DNA of 64,000 nucleotides, from positions 1 to 64,000 of the forward strand of contig WBOU01000017.1 in assembly GCA_009268125.1 (NCBI GenBank), given 5' to 3'. The position numbers were made by a program, and so were the translations under genes. Position 1 is the first letter of the stretch. Every line of letters starts with the position of its first letter. Positions 25,177 through 35,060 of this stretch are shown in pieces. The DNA comes from Chloroflexia bacterium SDU3-3 (GTDB taxonomy: Bacteria > Chloroflexota > Chloroflexia > Chloroflexales > Roseiflexaceae). The notes beneath the pieces are model-generated. The model saw nothing but the letters and a program-made list of their open reading frames with translations. It had not been told where the DNA came from and made no database searches.

Positions 25177-25564
25177 TCTGCGGGATGTCTCGTAGGCTGG
25201 CACCACCGAGATCGCCGCACTGCCTGGACGCTCCCCATAAACACGCCCTTATGTCGTGCTGTCTGTAACGCACCGCTCATGGCACAGATCCTTGTCCCAC
25301 AACTTCCCCATGTTCCCTCAGTCATCCCCGCCTCGATGCTTCATACGGATAATAACGCTATCTTCTTGGGTCGCTCTCCTTAAAGGTGATGGCACTACAT
25401 ATTCATGCGGGAGGTGGCGCAAAGCAAGCATTTGCGTTGCCGCATTGCGATTTGCGCCCAGCAGGCCGGTTGGGCTGGTGCGATGCGCGCATATGCGCCC
25501 TGGCAAATGGGTAGAGTGGAATAGACCCTTACACAGATGCTGATCGGGGAGGGAGGTGATAGAC
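25177..25564. other. Non-coding: repeat flank, then nothing recognised
   Basis: The first about 100 bp match the flanks at 43282-43400 and 48468-48580 (including TTATGTCGTGCT). The rest holds no convincing coding frame or RNA; a GGGAGGGAGG ribosome-binding site for the next gene ends it. Confidence 0.5.
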
Positions 25565-25744
25565 ATGGCACCGCCTGGCGAGAAGCCGCAGCGGCCCGGC
25601 GAGTATGGCGAACGCGGCCCGCGCGGCGGGCAGGTTCCCAACCCACGGACGGTGACGATTGAGCCTGAGGATAACCCGCTTCCGCCGACCCAGAAGCCTG
25701 GGCGGACATGGGAGCGTGAGGGGCCGCCGGACAAGAAGAAGTAG
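25565..25744 (+). CDS. YjzC-like small protein
   Basis: 59 residues behind GGGAGGGAGGTG. PGEKPQRPGEYGERGPRGGQ and LPPTQKPGRTWER follow the pattern of Bacillus YjzC-like proteins (PGEkap.sG.Y.eiG..G........lk.gd.fPpt...r.W). Hydrophilic, no cysteine. Function of the family unknown. A strong terminator follows. Confidence 0.7.
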   Translation: MAPPGEKPQRPGEYGERGPRGGQVPNPRTVTIEPEDNPLPPTQKPGRTWEREGPPDKKK

Positions 25745-25760
25745 CACATTGACGTTGGCG

Positions 25761-25788
25761 AAGGCGGGGTAGGCAACTACCCCGCCTT
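25761..25788 (+). terminator. Intrinsic terminator after the YjzC-like gene
   Basis: A perfect 12-bp stem (25761-25772 with 25777-25788) with a GCAA tetraloop, followed by a short T-rich stretch. Confidence 0.8.
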
Positions 25789-25941
25789 TGCTGTGCCTTG
25801 GCTTTTTTGCGTTTGCGAGCGGGTGAGGGAAATTGGGTGAAAAATGGGGCAAAAAAGGTGGGATAGACGGGGGACTTTATGGGTTATAGAAGTGAACCCG
25901 GAAATGGAACCGTTGTTTGAGCAGAAAAGGATGTCCCCCGT

Positions 25942-26103
25942 ATGAAGTGGCTCCCACTGTTGGATGCGCTCATTGTGCTGGCGGTTATTGGGCTGGGCTG
26001 TGTGGCGATGAGGCTGCACCCCGACCAAGCGGAGAGGATTTTACTCATCACCGCGCAGGTATGTGCCGCGTACTTTTGGTTTCGGCGGGGTAGGAAGAAG
26101 TAG
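25942..26103 (+). CDS. Small two-helix membrane protein
   Basis: 53 residues: MKWLPLLDALIVLAVIGLGC forms one membrane helix, ILLITAQVCAAYFWF a second, then a basic end GRKK. AAAGGA lies about 10 nt before the ATG. No family recognised. A strong hairpin directly follows the stop. Confidence 0.5.
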   Translation: MKWLPLLDALIVLAVIGLGCVAMRLHPDQAERILLITAQVCAAYFWFRRGRKK

Positions 26104-26108
26104 CGGCA

Positions 26109-26143
26109 AGGCCCGCCCTGGGAGCATATCCCAGGGCGGGCCT
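26109..26143. terminator. Bidirectional terminator between the small membrane gene and hsdR
   Basis: A 14-bp perfect stem (26109-26122 with 26130-26143, 7-nt loop). It lies between convergent genes and could serve both. No long T-run is present on either side. Confidence 0.6.
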
Positions 26144-26178
26144 GCATGTGCGGCGCGGGCGCTGCCCGAGTCCCGGCC

Positions 26179-29100
26179 CTACGGCGCGCTCAGCACGTCG
26201 CTGAGCAGCTCGGCCTGCTGGAGCACGGTCTGGGTGGCGACCTCCTGCTGATCGGGGGGGTAGCCGTGCTTGCGGAGGATGCGCTTGACGAGCACGCGCA
26301 TGCGGGCCTGGACGGACTCGCGGACGGTCCAGTCGATGGTGATGTTGCGGCGGATGGCCTCGACGAGGTCGCGGGCGATGGATTTGAGGATGTCGTCGCC
26401 GAGCACCTGCACGGCGCTGTCGCTGACCCCGAGGGCCTCGTAGAAGGCCAGTTCCTCGGGGGTGAGGCCGCTCTGCTCGCCGCGCCGCTCGGCGTCCTTG
26501 ATATGCCTGGCCAGCTCGATGAGCTGCTCGATGACCTGGGCGGTCTCGATGGCGCGGTTCTGGTAGGCGCGCACGGAGGCTTCGAGCTTTTCGGAGAAGG
26601 CGCGCGACTGCACCAGGCTGGTGCGCTGGCGGGTTTTGATCTCGTCGTCGAGGAGCTTGCGCAGCAGCTCGACGGCGAGATTTTTGTGGGGCAGGCCGCG
26701 CACCTCGGCGAGGAAGTCCTCGGAGAGGATGGAGATGTCGGGGTTGGGCAGGCCTGCGGCCTGGAAGATGTTGATGACCTCGCCTGGGGCGATGGCCTGG
26801 GCGACGATCTGGCGGACGGCGTGGTCGAGCTGGTCGTCGCGGATGGCACGCCCGCTGGCGGTGGTCTTGGTGACGGCGGCGCGGATGGTCTGGAAGAAGG
26901 CCACATCCTCGCGGATGCGCAGGGCCTGCTCGTGGGGGGTGGCAAGGGCAAAGGCTTTGGAGAGCGCGGCGACGGCCTGGCTGAGGCGGGCGGGGCCGTC
27001 CTCTCGCTCGAAGATGTGCTCTTGGGCGGCGGGCAGCAGGCTGAGGCGCTCGCTGGGGGTGCCGCTGGACCATGCGGACCAGTCGAAGCCGTGGAAGAGG
27101 TCGCAGCAGATCTCGTACTTCTCGCGCATGGCGGCGACGGCCTCTTCTTGCAGATGGGTGGTCTGGCCCTGGCCGCCGCTGAGGGTGTAGTCGGCGAGGG
27201 CGAGCTTGAGCTGGTCGGCGAGGCCAAGGTAGTCGACGACGAGGCCGCCGGGCTTGTCGCGGAACACGCGGTTGACGCGGGCGATGGCCTGCATGAGGCT
27301 GTGGCCGTGCATGGGCTTGTCGACGTACATGGTGTGGAGCGAGGGGGCATCGAAGCCGGTGAGCCACATGTCGCGGACGATGACAAGCTGGAAGCGGTCG
27401 GCGGGGTCGCGGAAGCGCTGGGCCAGCGACTCGCGGCGGGCTTTGGTGCGGATGTGGGTCTGCCAGTCGGCGGGGTCGGCGGCGGAGCCGGTCATGATGA
27501 TCTTGAGCGCGCCCTGGTCGTCGTCGTCGCTGTGCCAGTCGGGGCGCAGGGCGATGAGCTGCTGGTAGAGGTCGACGCAGATGCGGCGGCTCATGCAGAC
27601 GATCATAGCTTTGCCCTGCATGACCTGCTGGCGCTGCTCGAAGTGCTCGACGAGGTCGGCGGCGATCAGGGCGAGGCGCTTCTCGGTGCCGACGATAGCC
27701 TCAAGGGCCGACCACTTGCTCTTGAGGGCCTCTTTGCGCTCGATCTCCTCGCCCTCGGTGAGCTCGTCGAAGGCGGTGTCGACCTTGGGCTTCTCTGGCT
27801 CGGGCAGCTCTAGGCGGGCGACGCGGTTCTCGTAGTAGATCGGGACGGTGGCACCGTCGGCGACGGCGCGCTGGATGTCGTAGATGTCGATGTAGTCGCC
27901 GAAGACGCTGCGGGTGTTGCGGTCGGTCAGCTCGATGGGCGTGCCGGTGAAGCCGAGGAAGGAGGCGTTGGGCAGGGCGTCGCGGACGCGCTGGGCGAAG
28001 CCGTAGGTGATCTCGCCGGTCTCGGGGTTGAGCTTGCCCTCGAAGCCGTACTGGCTGCGGTGGGCCTCGTCGGCGATCACGACGATATTGCGGCGCTGGG
28101 AGAGCGCGGCGTCGGCTGCGCCCTCGGGCGGCAGGAACTTCTGGATGGTGGTGAAGACCACGCCGCCTGCGGCGACGCCGAGGAGCTGGCGCAGGTGGGC
28201 GCGATCTGCGGCCTGGGTGGGGGTCTGGCGCAGCAGGTCGTGGCAGCGGGCGAACACGCCGAAGAGCTGGTCGTCAAGGTCGATGCGGTCGGTCAGCACG
28301 ATGATGGTGGGGTTCTGCATGGCCGGGTGGATGACGAGCCGTCCGGCGTAGAAGACCATGGTGAGGCTCTTCCCTGAACCCTGGGTGTGCCAGACGACGC
28401 CCGCGCGGCGGCTGCCCTCGACGCTGGTGGCGGCGATGGTGGACTCGACGGCCTTGTTGACGGCGTGGTACTGGTGGTAGGCGGCCAGCTTCTTCTCGAT
28501 GTTGCCGCCGCCGTGGTCCTCAAAGACGATGAAGGAGCGGATGAGGTCGAGTAGGCGCGATGGCTCAAGGATGCCCTTGGTGAGCACCTGGAGCTGGGGC
28601 ATGCTGGCCGGGGCCAGGTCCTCGCCGTCGACGGTGCGCCAGGGCAGGAAGCGCTCGCGGTCGGCGGTGAGCGAGCCGATGCGGGCCTCGGTGCCGTCGG
28701 AGATGACGAGGGCGGCGTTGTAGGCGAAGAGCGAGGGCAGCTCGCGCTTGTAGGTCTGGAGCTGGCCGAAGGCCTGCCAGATGGTGGCCTTGGCGTCGGC
28801 GGCGTTCTTCAGCTCGATCACGATGAGCGGCAGGCCGTTGACGTAGAGGATGATGTCGGGGCGGCGGGTCTGGCGGTTCTCGTGGATGGAGAGCTGGTTG
28901 ATGGCCAGCCAGCTATTTTGCAGTGGGCTATCGAAGTCGAGCAGGCGGGCGCTGTCGCTGGCGATGGTGCCATCGGGGCGGCGGTACTCGACGGGGACAC
29001 CCTCGATGAGCATGCGGTGGAAGGCGCGGTTGCTCTGGAGCAGCGCGGGCGCGGCGGGCTGGGCGCAGCGGCGGTAGGCCTCATCCAGCGCCTCGGCGGG

Positions 29101-29295
29101 GAGCTGGGGGTTGAGGCGCTGCAAGGCGCTGCGCAGGCGCTCGGGGAGCACGACCTGCTCGTAGCTGGCGCGCTCGGCCTGCGGCTCGCCAGGGGCGATC
29201 TGGGGGCCGGAGAGCACGGTGTAGCCAACGCTCTCTAGCCAGGCGAGGGCGGCTCGTTCGACCATTGACTCGGTGAAATGTGAGCTTGGTTCCAT
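26179..29295 (-). CDS. hsdR: Type I restriction enzyme R subunit (HsdR)
   Basis: 1038 residues from the ATG at 29295, with GAGG seven nt upstream. The N-terminal nuclease has [20 protein letters not shown] (D...ELK, PD-(D/E)xK) then QTYK. The SF2 translocase follows: [11 protein letters not shown] (Walker A), [13 protein letters not shown] (DEAH), [10 protein letters not shown] (motif III region), and [13 protein letters not shown] (motif VI). HsdR forms R2M2S with HsdM and HsdS, pumps DNA and cuts at a distance from unmethylated sites. Length and motif order are normal. It closes a four-gene leftward operon. Confidence 0.95.
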   Translation of the reverse strand: MEPSSHFTESMVERAALAWLESVGYTVLSGPQIAPGEPQAERASYEQVVLPERLRSALQRLNPQLPAEALDEAYRRCAQPAAPALLQSNRAFHRMLIEGVPVEYRRPDGTIASDSARLLDFDSPLQNSWLAINQLSIHENRQTRRPDIILYVNGLPLIVIELKNAADAKATIWQAFGQLQTYKRELPSLFAYNAALVISDGTEARIGSLTADRERFLPWRTVDGEDLAPASMPQLQVLTKGILEPSRLLDLIRSFIVFEDHGGGNIEKKLAAYHQYHAVNKAVESTIAATSVEGSRRAGVVWHTQGSGKSLTMVFYAGRLVIHPAMQNPTIIVLTDRIDLDDQLFGVFARCHDLLRQTPTQAADRAHLRQLLGVAAGGVVFTTIQKFLPPEGAADAALSQRRNIVVIADEAHRSQYGFEGKLNPETGEITYGFAQRVRDALPNASFLGFTGTPIELTDRNTRSVFGDYIDIYDIQRAVADGATVPIYYENRVARLELPEPEKPKVDTAFDELTEGEEIERKEALKSKWSALEAIVGTEKRLALIAADLVEHFEQRQQVMQGKAMIVCMSRRICVDLYQQLIALRPDWHSDDDDQGALKIIMTGSAADPADWQTHIRTKARRESLAQRFRDPADRFQLVIVRDMWLTGFDAPSLHTMYVDKPMHGHSLMQAIARVNRVFRDKPGGLVVDYLGLADQLKLALADYTLSGGQGQTTHLQEEAVAAMREKYEICCDLFHGFDWSAWSSGTPSERLSLLPAAQEHIFEREDGPARLSQAVAALSKAFALATPHEQALRIREDVAFFQTIRAAVTKTTASGRAIRDDQLDHAVRQIVAQAIAPGEVINIFQAAGLPNPDISILSEDFLAEVRGLPHKNLAVELLRKLLDDEIKTRQRTSLVQSRAFSEKLEASVRAYQNRAIETAQVIEQLIELARHIKDAERRGEQSGLTPEELAFYEALGVSDSAVQVLGDDILKSIARDLVEAIRRNITIDWTVRESVQARMRVLVKRILRKHGYPPDQQEVATQTVLQQAELLSDVLSAP

Positions 29296-29319
29296 AACGA
29301 CCTCATAGCTGGCTAGCAA

Positions 29320-30042
29320 TTATTCGGCATCTTCTTTAAACGCGCCAGATTCATACTCTGCCAATAAATCACTATAAGCATTGATATCAGTATAGAATAG
29401 CACTTCGCTGGCTTTATAAGGGTCAAGATTGAGAATTTTAATGCCCTCATCATGCTGATCATCTATAAATTGATTGAATTCTGGTTTGTCAGTATATGAT
29501 TTGCGAGGGGTTCTAGCTAATGGTCCAGCATAGTTTCTATGAACACGAAAAAGAAAATGAACTATAGCGTCTGCTGATCTCGCAACAAATTGTGCTTGGA
29601 TAGTGTCTGTAATACCTTGGTCATAAGCATCTTTACCATGAGATGCAAAACCACCTGCATTGCGAATTTCTGCCAAACTAAGAATGATAGTCGCAAATGA
29701 TTGTGTTGTCTTTCTTAAGTTCTCTGCTATTTTAGGGTCTACTTCTGTTTCATCAGGTAAAAATTGAAGTTTTTTGGTAGTTTCCTTGAATAGCTGAGGC
29801 ATGGTCCAATTTTTATCGATGGGATGGCCTCTATCAATAAGAATCGTACGACAAGTGGTTTCAACTAATGCCTTGGCAATATCAAAGGCAAGTTCAGGAT
29901 TCTTCTCAACAGCCTCCTCTAAAGCAACTACTTGGCGTTCGATCATGATAGCGCCTGCCGAAAGGGTAAGTATCTCTCGGCACCCACTTAATCGGAATTT
30001 ATTGTCAGGCAGCGCGGTGTTATCGGAGGTTGTTTCACTCAT
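29320..30042 (-). CDS. Abi_C-domain abortive-infection-like protein inside the R-M operon
   Basis: 240 residues. The C-terminal half (SFATIILSLAEIRNAGGFAS, HGKDAYDQ, RSADAIVHFLFRVH) matches the Abi_C pattern, in which an 'lRN..g..HG' stretch is followed by an A..A..l..fl helix. The N-terminal half (DIAKALVETTCRTILIDRGH) is helical. It starts with an ATGA overlap on hsdS and ends about 25 nt before hsdR, so it is made with the R-M enzyme. A back-up suicide arm or a modulator of the complex is plausible. AT-rich compared with hsdM and hsdR. Confidence 0.7.
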   Translation of the reverse strand: MSETTSDNTALPDNKFRLSGCREILTLSAGAIMIERQVVALEEAVEKNPELAFDIAKALVETTCRTILIDRGHPIDKNWTMPQLFKETTKKLQFLPDETEVDPKIAENLRKTTQSFATIILSLAEIRNAGGFASHGKDAYDQGITDTIQAQFVARSADAIVHFLFRVHRNYAGPLARTPRKSYTDKPEFNQFIDDQHDEGIKILNLDPYKASEVLFYTDINAYSDLLAEYESGAFKEDAE

Positions 30043-31316
30043 AGCAAAGGCTCCACATCGCGGACGCGCAGCTCGCCGGAGAGCAGGCGGGGCAGCAGCG
30101 TGTCGCGGAGTTCGGCGAGGGTGCGGGATTGCAGCTTAAGGTTTGTGATTTGATCAATCAATGGGGCTACAGTTCTATCTGCCAAATCCATCATCTGCGG
30201 TGTTGGGACAATAACTTTTGCCTGGGTGAGGTGATGCCGCTGGATATGGCCCATGGTTGTAGCTTTATCTGCCGCGATAGCTTGAAACCCTGGCAGATGG
30301 TAACGTGTCCAAAGGTAGTAAAACCACTTCGGATATATGTTTGATGTCACTTTGAACAAATGCTGGTTTAGCGCACCCTGACCACCACACCATAGTACAA
30401 CCTCTAGGCTCCCAGACCAAGAAAACAGGATATCGCCATCTTCAATAATATAGGCTTCGGGAATAGAAGGGCTGGCTTTATCGCTATCCTCGGTGCTTCC
30501 TTTGCGCATTTGTGCGATCTTGATAACCGGAAGGAACTCTTCATCTGTAGGAGGAAACTTTTGTAGCGCCAGCCCATTTAAGTAGGTGGCAATCTGATCA
30601 AGGTTTTTGACATCCCACCCCTGCGGCACCATGCGCCCGTCGACCTCCTCGAAGGCGGCGGGGAAGAGCGCGGCGGTAGCGGCGTCGAGGCCGACGGGGG
30701 CTTGGCCAGCGGCCTTGGTGCGGACGGGGTCGAAGTCGACGAACCAGGACTGGAAGATGGCGCGGGCGGTCTCCTCCAGGGTGGCGTTCATCTTGCGGTT
30801 TAGCTCGATCTTGTCGTCGAGCGAGCCGAGGACGCGGGCGATGGCGCGCTGCTCGGGGAGAGGGGGGAGAGAGACCTCGATCGACTTAAGGACATCTGTA
30901 TGAATTCGCCCAGTACCATGCGAGGCAGAATCAACCATCTTTAATAAAGTTGGTTTGTGCGCAAGAAACCAATAGGCAAGAAAATTGCTGTTGATGTTCT
31001 GATTTGGAATAATGGCTTTTACATCTTGATTGAAAGCCATATCTTGTTTGATTATGCAAATAGGTAAATCATTGTGCAATGTCATGCCTCGCACAAGCAA
31101 CAAAATCGATTCTGCCGGGGCTATTCTTGAACCATTTTGGACCCCTTCTTCAGTTAGGTGGTCTTCGGTATCGTGCAGGTAAAAACTCTTCATGTCCTTA
31201 GCACTAACCCAAGGAATATTACCTTCCCAAAATGTAGGATTAGCTTTGGATGGTGTCCCGCCCGAATACCACATGGAGCAATCTCCTAAGGTTGTACGTG
31301 TCCACTCACTCCCCAT
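30039..31316 (-). CDS. hsdS: Type I R-M specificity subunit (HsdS)
   Basis: 425 residues with two target-recognition domains. TRD1 starts [20 protein letters not shown]...PWVSAKDMK; the central conserved helix region has [20 protein letters not shown] and [16 protein letters not shown]2 starts near [17 protein letters not shown]; the end is [19 protein letters not shown]. The DNA coding the TRDs is visibly AT-rich while the two conserved helical regions are GC-rich like hsdM, as expected after TRD exchange. It overlaps the end of hsdM by 11 nt. Confidence 0.95.
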   Translation of the reverse strand: MGSEWTRTTLGDCSMWYSGGTPSKANPTFWEGNIPWVSAKDMKSFYLHDTEDHLTEEGVQNGSRIAPAESILLLVRGMTLHNDLPICIIKQDMAFNQDVKAIIPNQNINSNFLAYWFLAHKPTLLKMVDSASHGTGRIHTDVLKSIEVSLPPLPEQRAIARVLGSLDDKIELNRKMNATLEETARAIFQSWFVDFDPVRTKAAGQAPVGLDAATAALFPAAFEEVDGRMVPQGWDVKNLDQIATYLNGLALQKFPPTDEEFLPVIKIAQMRKGSTEDSDKASPSIPEAYIIEDGDILFSWSGSLEVVLWCGGQGALNQHLFKVTSNIYPKWFYYLWTRYHLPGFQAIAADKATTMGHIQRHHLTQAKVIVPTPQMMDLADRTVAPLIDQITNLKLQSRTLAELRDTLLPRLLSGELRVRDVEPLL

Positions 31317-32949
31317 AGCCCACCCCCCGCAGACTCTCGCGGATCACCTGCTCCAGGCGCGCGCTCTCGGCGAACTGCTGGCTGAGCGTGGCGGTGAGGC
31401 GCTGCATCTTCTCCTCGAACGGCTCGCCCTCCTCCTCGGCCTCGGCGACGCCCACGTAGCGGCCAGGGGTGAGGACGTAGCCATGGGCGGCGATCTGCTC
31501 GGTGGTGGCCGAGGCGCAGAAGCCTGCCACATCGGCATACGCGCCCGCGCCCGGGTCGCCGCGCCAGGCGTGGTAGGCACCGGCGATCTGGGCGATGTCG
31601 TCCTCGGACAGCTCGCGGTGGACGCGGTCGACTAGGGAGCCGAGCTGGCGGGCGTCGATGAAGAGGGTGTGGCCTCGGCGGTCGCGGAAGCGGCCAGCGC
31701 CGCTCTTGTCGCGGGCGAGGAACCAGAGGCAGACGGGGATCTGGGTAGAGTAGAAGAGCTGGCCGGGGAGGGCGACCATGCAGTCGACGAGGTCGGCCTC
31801 GATGATGCTGCGGCGGATCTCGCCCTCGCCGGAGGTATTGGTGGACATGCTGCCGTTGGCCAGGACGAAGCCAGCCATGCCCGAGGGGGCGAGGTGGTGG
31901 ATGAAGTGCTGGACCCAGGCGAAGTTGGCGTTGCCGACGGGGGGCGCGCCGTACTTCCAGCGCACATCCTGGCGCAGGCGGTCGCCGCCCCAGTCGCTGT
32001 TGTTGAAGGGCGGGTTGGCCATCACATAGTCGGCGCGGAGATCCTTGTGCATGTCGCGGTGGAAGCTGTCGGCCTGCTCGGTGCCGAGGTTGCCGTCGAT
32101 GCCTCGGATGGCGAGGTTCATCCGGGCGAGCTTCCAGGTGGTGGGGTTGGACTCCTGGCCGTAGATGCTGATGTCGCCGATGCGCCCGCCGTGGGCCTCG
32201 ATGAACTTCTCGGACTGGACGAACATGCCGCCGGAGCCGCAGCAGGGGTCGAAGATGCGGCCCTTGTAGGGGGCGAGCAGCTCGACGAGGACGCGCACGA
32301 CGCTCTGGGGGGTGTAGAACTCGCCGCCGCGCTTGCCCTCGGCGCTGGCGAACTTGGAGAGGAAGTACTCGTAGACGCGGCCCAGGATGTCCTTGGAGCG
32401 GTTGGCGCGGTCGCCCAGGCCGATGGTGCCGATCAGGTCGATTAGCTCGCCGAGGCGCTGCTTGTCGAGGGCGGGGCGGGCGTAGTCCTTGGGGAGCACG
32501 CCCTTGAGGGCGGGGTTGTCGCTCTCGATTTTGACCATGGCGGTGTCGATGAGCCTGCCGATCTCGGGGGCCTTGGCGCTGCCCTGAAGGGTGGCCCAGC
32601 GGGCCTCGGGGGGCACCCAGAAGATGCCGTCGGCGCGGTACTCGTCGGGGTCCTCGGGGTCGGCCCCCTGATCCTGCTCGGCGAGGAGGGCCTGGTACTT
32701 CTCGTCGAAGGCGTCGGAGATGTACTTGAGGAAGATGAGGCCGAGGACGACGTGCTTGTACTCGGCGGCGTCCATATTGTTGCGGAGCTTGTCGGCGGCG
32801 GCCCAGAGGGTGTCCTCGAAGCCGAGGCTGGCGGCGCTGGCGGGCTTCTGGGCTGCGCGGGCTGGCGGCTGGGTCATGGGCTGCTCCAGTGGCAGAGGCG
32901 TCTGCTGTAGGGCCTGGGCGTCGGGCGCGATGCGGCGGACTTTTGGCAT
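31306..32949 (-). CDS. hsdM: Type I R-M adenine methyltransferase (HsdM)
   Basis: 547 residues. [20 protein letters not shown] is the usual N-terminal HsdM opening; motif [11 protein letters not shown] is at about 233-242, the catalytic NPPF at 312-315, and ATGS-like LANGSMSTN follows. It makes N6-methyladenine with HsdS. First gene of the operon; the 25 residues before MTQPPAR are Pro/Gln-rich and the true start could be there. Confidence 0.95.
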   Translation of the reverse strand: MPKVRRIAPDAQALQQTPLPLEQPMTQPPARAAQKPASAASLGFEDTLWAAADKLRNNMDAAEYKHVVLGLIFLKYISDAFDEKYQALLAEQDQGADPEDPDEYRADGIFWVPPEARWATLQGSAKAPEIGRLIDTAMVKIESDNPALKGVLPKDYARPALDKQRLGELIDLIGTIGLGDRANRSKDILGRVYEYFLSKFASAEGKRGGEFYTPQSVVRVLVELLAPYKGRIFDPCCGSGGMFVQSEKFIEAHGGRIGDISIYGQESNPTTWKLARMNLAIRGIDGNLGTEQADSFHRDMHKDLRADYVMANPPFNNSDWGGDRLRQDVRWKYGAPPVGNANFAWVQHFIHHLAPSGMAGFVLANGSMSTNTSGEGEIRRSIIEADLVDCMVALPGQLFYSTQIPVCLWFLARDKSGAGRFRDRRGHTLFIDARQLGSLVDRVHRELSEDDIAQIAGAYHAWRGDPGAGAYADVAGFCASATTEQIAAHGYVLTPGRYVGVAEAEEEGEPFEEKMQRLTATLSQQFAESARLEQVIRESLRGVGYGE

Positions 32950-33108
32950 GGTTGCTGTATTTCTAAGCCGCGCGCTTGGCGCTGCGGTCTGTCTAGTGTT
33001 GCTTGGGAGCGCGGGATGGCCGCGCGGGTGGGGCTATGATACACCCAACTATGCTTTGCGGTCAAAAGGAAGCAATTAACCACGAAGGGGCGAGGTGGCG
33101 AGGGGTGA

Positions 33109-33129
33109 GGGCGGGCACGAGACCCGCCC
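33109..33129. repeat. Short GC-rich palindrome (REP-like)
   Basis: GGGCGGG-CACGAGA-CCCGCCC, 7-bp arms. Strings of this form, with the following CTACG, are scattered in intergenic regions of Chloroflexi. The surrounding 32950-33189 otherwise holds no gene. Confidence 0.5.
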
Positions 33130-33189
33130 CTACGGCGTGGGGTGGTGGTGGGAGCGCGCAATGGTTCGCTGTGGTCGAGATGATGGGTA

Positions 33190-34263
33190 CTAGCTGGATG
33201 GCTTGTCGCGCAACTGCTTGCCGCGTCTGATGAGGTCGTCCTCAATGGCTAACTGTTCGATAGCGCGTTTTTCCAGCAGTTTGTTCATCTGCTCAATTTC
33301 CGCTTGAGAGAGAAGCGTTTCCGTGCGGAGATTCTGCGTCTTTTTTTTAATGCTGTGCGCAATCCACACGTCTATAGGCGATTGATCAACATCTTTTTCT
33401 GCTATATTTTGATCTGAGGCGATAGCAATATATGGAGTCTGTTGAATACCCTGCCGGTCAAAATACACCTCTAACGCGCTTGCGTCGTCCTTCATGTTTA
33501 GTAGCTCTATCTGTTTATCAATGTTTTTCCAGCCTCTTTTTGTTTCTACGTACCAATGCTCTTTCTCAAACCGAATAGCACCACGCGCTGTAATCATTTG
33601 TATGACCCATACACCATAGGGGGCAACAAGTACCAGGTCGAACGCGCGAGAGGCCTGCGGTATGTATAGGCTTTGGTAGATTGTCCACTGATCGTCAAGG
33701 ACTTCACGAAGCCGCTCGACAATATGTGCTTGGGTTTTACGCCTTCGGCGGATCTCTAACCACGGCCTTAGTTTCCAAAAAACATAAAAGCTGCCGAAGG
33801 TGAGGCATATAAAAGGGGTGAATAAAGCAGTCCATATATCTTTATAATGTATATCAAATGCGAAAAAGACAAAATCTTTTATTGTAAGAAGAATAGCAAC
33901 AAGAGTAGCTGTTAGAATAGCAGCTATCTCTGCTTGATCTCTTTCATCCCGCTCGGTAAGCCAGTTGCTACAAACAACAAGGCGAGAGACATTGGGCTGA
34001 GCGAGATATGTTTTGTCAGCTAGTGTTTCTTCTGGTGTAGCAATATCGGCTGGATCATCGTCTACAAAAACACCGTAGGAACGCAGCTCCATTTTAATCT
34101 GAGCAATTTCTGAGCGTATATCTTGAATGCTTAGAATGACGTGTGAAGGCGTATGTATGCCCATCTGGGCTTTTTGCTCAAGCTCTATGTAAAGACGACG
34201 GCGGAAGATATCTAGCCGCTTCTTCCGGTGCTTACTATTCTCGTGTTCAGAAAGATCACTCAT
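33190..34263 (-). CDS. Membrane-anchored NERD-domain protein
   Basis: 357 residues from the ATG at 34263. Residues 24-73 (IELEQKAQMGI..., IRSEIAQIKMELRSYG, VFVDDDPAD) match the N-terminal module of the three giant NACHT proteins at 44-61 kb. Two membrane helices lie at about 115-170 (AAILTATLVAILLTIKDFVF, LFTPFICLTFGSFYVFWKL). Residues of about 190-270 are NERD-like (FDLVLVAPYGVWVIQMITA, then WYVETKRGWK); in NERD the region 'vDhvvvgpgGvfvie.K' carries catalytic Asp and Glu/Lys. Here Q-M replaces the usual E-x-K, so nuclease activity is uncertain. Medium-AT base composition. Likely an effector at the membrane. Confidence 0.65.
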   Translation of the reverse strand: MSDLSEHENSKHRKKRLDIFRRRLYIELEQKAQMGIHTPSHVILSIQDIRSEIAQIKMELRSYGVFVDDDPADIATPEETLADKTYLAQPNVSRLVVCSNWLTERDERDQAEIAAILTATLVAILLTIKDFVFFAFDIHYKDIWTALFTPFICLTFGSFYVFWKLRPWLEIRRRRKTQAHIVERLREVLDDQWTIYQSLYIPQASRAFDLVLVAPYGVWVIQMITARGAIRFEKEHWYVETKRGWKNIDKQIELLNMKDDASALEVYFDRQGIQQTPYIAIASDQNIAEKDVDQSPIDVWIAHSIKKKTQNLRTETLLSQAEIEQMNKLLEKRAIEQLAIEDDLIRRGKQLRDKPSS

Positions 34264-34447
34264 AGCTCTTTTCACCCTCCAACTCATGCTCCAGTTCCTT
34301 GGTAAGGCGGTTCTCGTCGCCCGCCAAGGCCTAGAGGTTGATGGCGGTGGTGGCGACGCTGCGGTGCCCGAGGCGGCGCTGGATCTCGGTGAGGGTCGCG
34401 CCCTTGGCGTCCATGGCCCACTGTCGAATAACAGTCCCTGTTACCAT
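34256..34447 (-). pseudogene. C-terminal remnant of a tyrosine recombinase
   Basis: ATG at 34447 opens VIRQWAMDAKGATLTEIQRR, then LGHRSVATTAINL and a TAG (34331-34333), then in frame ALAGDENRLTKELEHELEGE to a stop at 34256. LGHxSxxTTxxY is the end of phage-type integrases; the nucleophilic Tyr position reads Asn and is followed by a stop, so the protein is dead twice over. Its 5' part is gone. It lies exactly where element copy B begins. Confidence 0.75.
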
Positions 34448-34452
34448 CTCCC

Positions 34453-34587
34453 CTAAGAACCGTGCGTAAAAGCGTTCTTGAATAAGAACGCTTTTACACT
34501 CTTTTTTGCTGGCTTGATCAGGTGAAAGTCGCCTCCTGCCTGATTCAGTCTACCACCAATCTCCATGTCGGTGTTAGCGAAGGGCGT
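34453..34587 (-). pseudogene. Fragment bearing the amyloid-like motif of the 3678-5027 protein
   Basis: In one minus-strand frame the DNA reads PFANTDMEIGGRLNQAGGDF, matching FDNTDMEIGGSLNQAGGDL at residues 236-254 of the 449-aa protein. It then runs into unrelated sequence. The fragment overlaps the 3' end of the winged-helix gene copy B and must be left from a deleted relative of the 3678-5027 gene. Confidence 0.7.
34466..34497 (+). terminator. Perfect hairpin with T-run
   Basis: A 14-bp perfect stem (GTAAAAGCGTTCTT with AAGAACGCTTTTAC) around GAAT, followed on the plus strand by a six-T run near 34501. Good intrinsic terminator, although no plus-strand gene ends here. It may come from the mobile element or mark its junction. 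Confidence 0.65.
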
Positions 34588-35060
34588 CCCCGCACCTCTA
34601 CCGTGCCCCGCCGCCAGCCCATCGAGACCAGGTGCGGGTTGACGCCCAACACGGCGGACACCCAGCCCTTGTGCACCCACACCTCACCCGCCGCGTCCGC
34701 CACCTCGGTGAACGCCGCCAGCAGCACCGCCGCCCGCCCGAACCGCGCCGCGCGGGCCAGCGCCAGGGGCGGCGGCGCGGGGCAGGCCTCGGGCCGCTCG
34801 CCCCGCCACGCGGGCGCGATCTGCCCGCGCACCCCCCAGGGGCCGCAGCGCCGGACCTGCCCGATGATGCCCAGGGCCTGGAGCCGCCGCCAGCCCATCG
34901 AGACCGTGCGCGGGTTGACGCCTAGCACGGCGGCCACCCGGCCCTCATGCACTCGCACCTCGCCCGCCGCGTCCGCCGCCTCGTAGCACCAGGCGAGGAG
35001 CGCCACGTTCGCCCGCTGCCGCGCCGCTGGCAGCAGCCGCCCCAGCGGGATCGTGCCCAT
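34545..35060 (-). CDS. Truncated two-winged-helix protein, copy B
   Basis: 171 residues. The first 120 are nearly identical to the product of 18128-18721. The second HTH differs: ADAAGEVWVHKGWVSAVLGV replaces the copy-A second HTH and is a variant of the protein's own first HTH, so this half was overwritten by internal gene conversion or duplication. The end runs into foreign sequence (RPSLTPTWRLVVD). TGATG overlap with the next gene upstream is kept. May still be made, but is best seen as a damaged copy. Confidence 0.6.
   Translation of the reverse strand: MGTIPLGRLLPAARQRANVALLAWCYEAADAAGEVRVHEGRVAAVLGVNPRTVSMGWRRLQALGIIGQVRRCGPWGVRGQIAPAWRGERPEACPAPPPLALARAARFGRAAVLLAAFTEVADAAGEVWVHKGWVSAVLGVNPHLVSMGWRRGTVEVRGRPSLTPTWRLVVD

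Noticed and set aside
26146-27813. 555-codon plus-strand open frame opposite hsdR
   Set aside because: Shadow of a GC-rich gene; hsdR has all expected motifs on the other strand.
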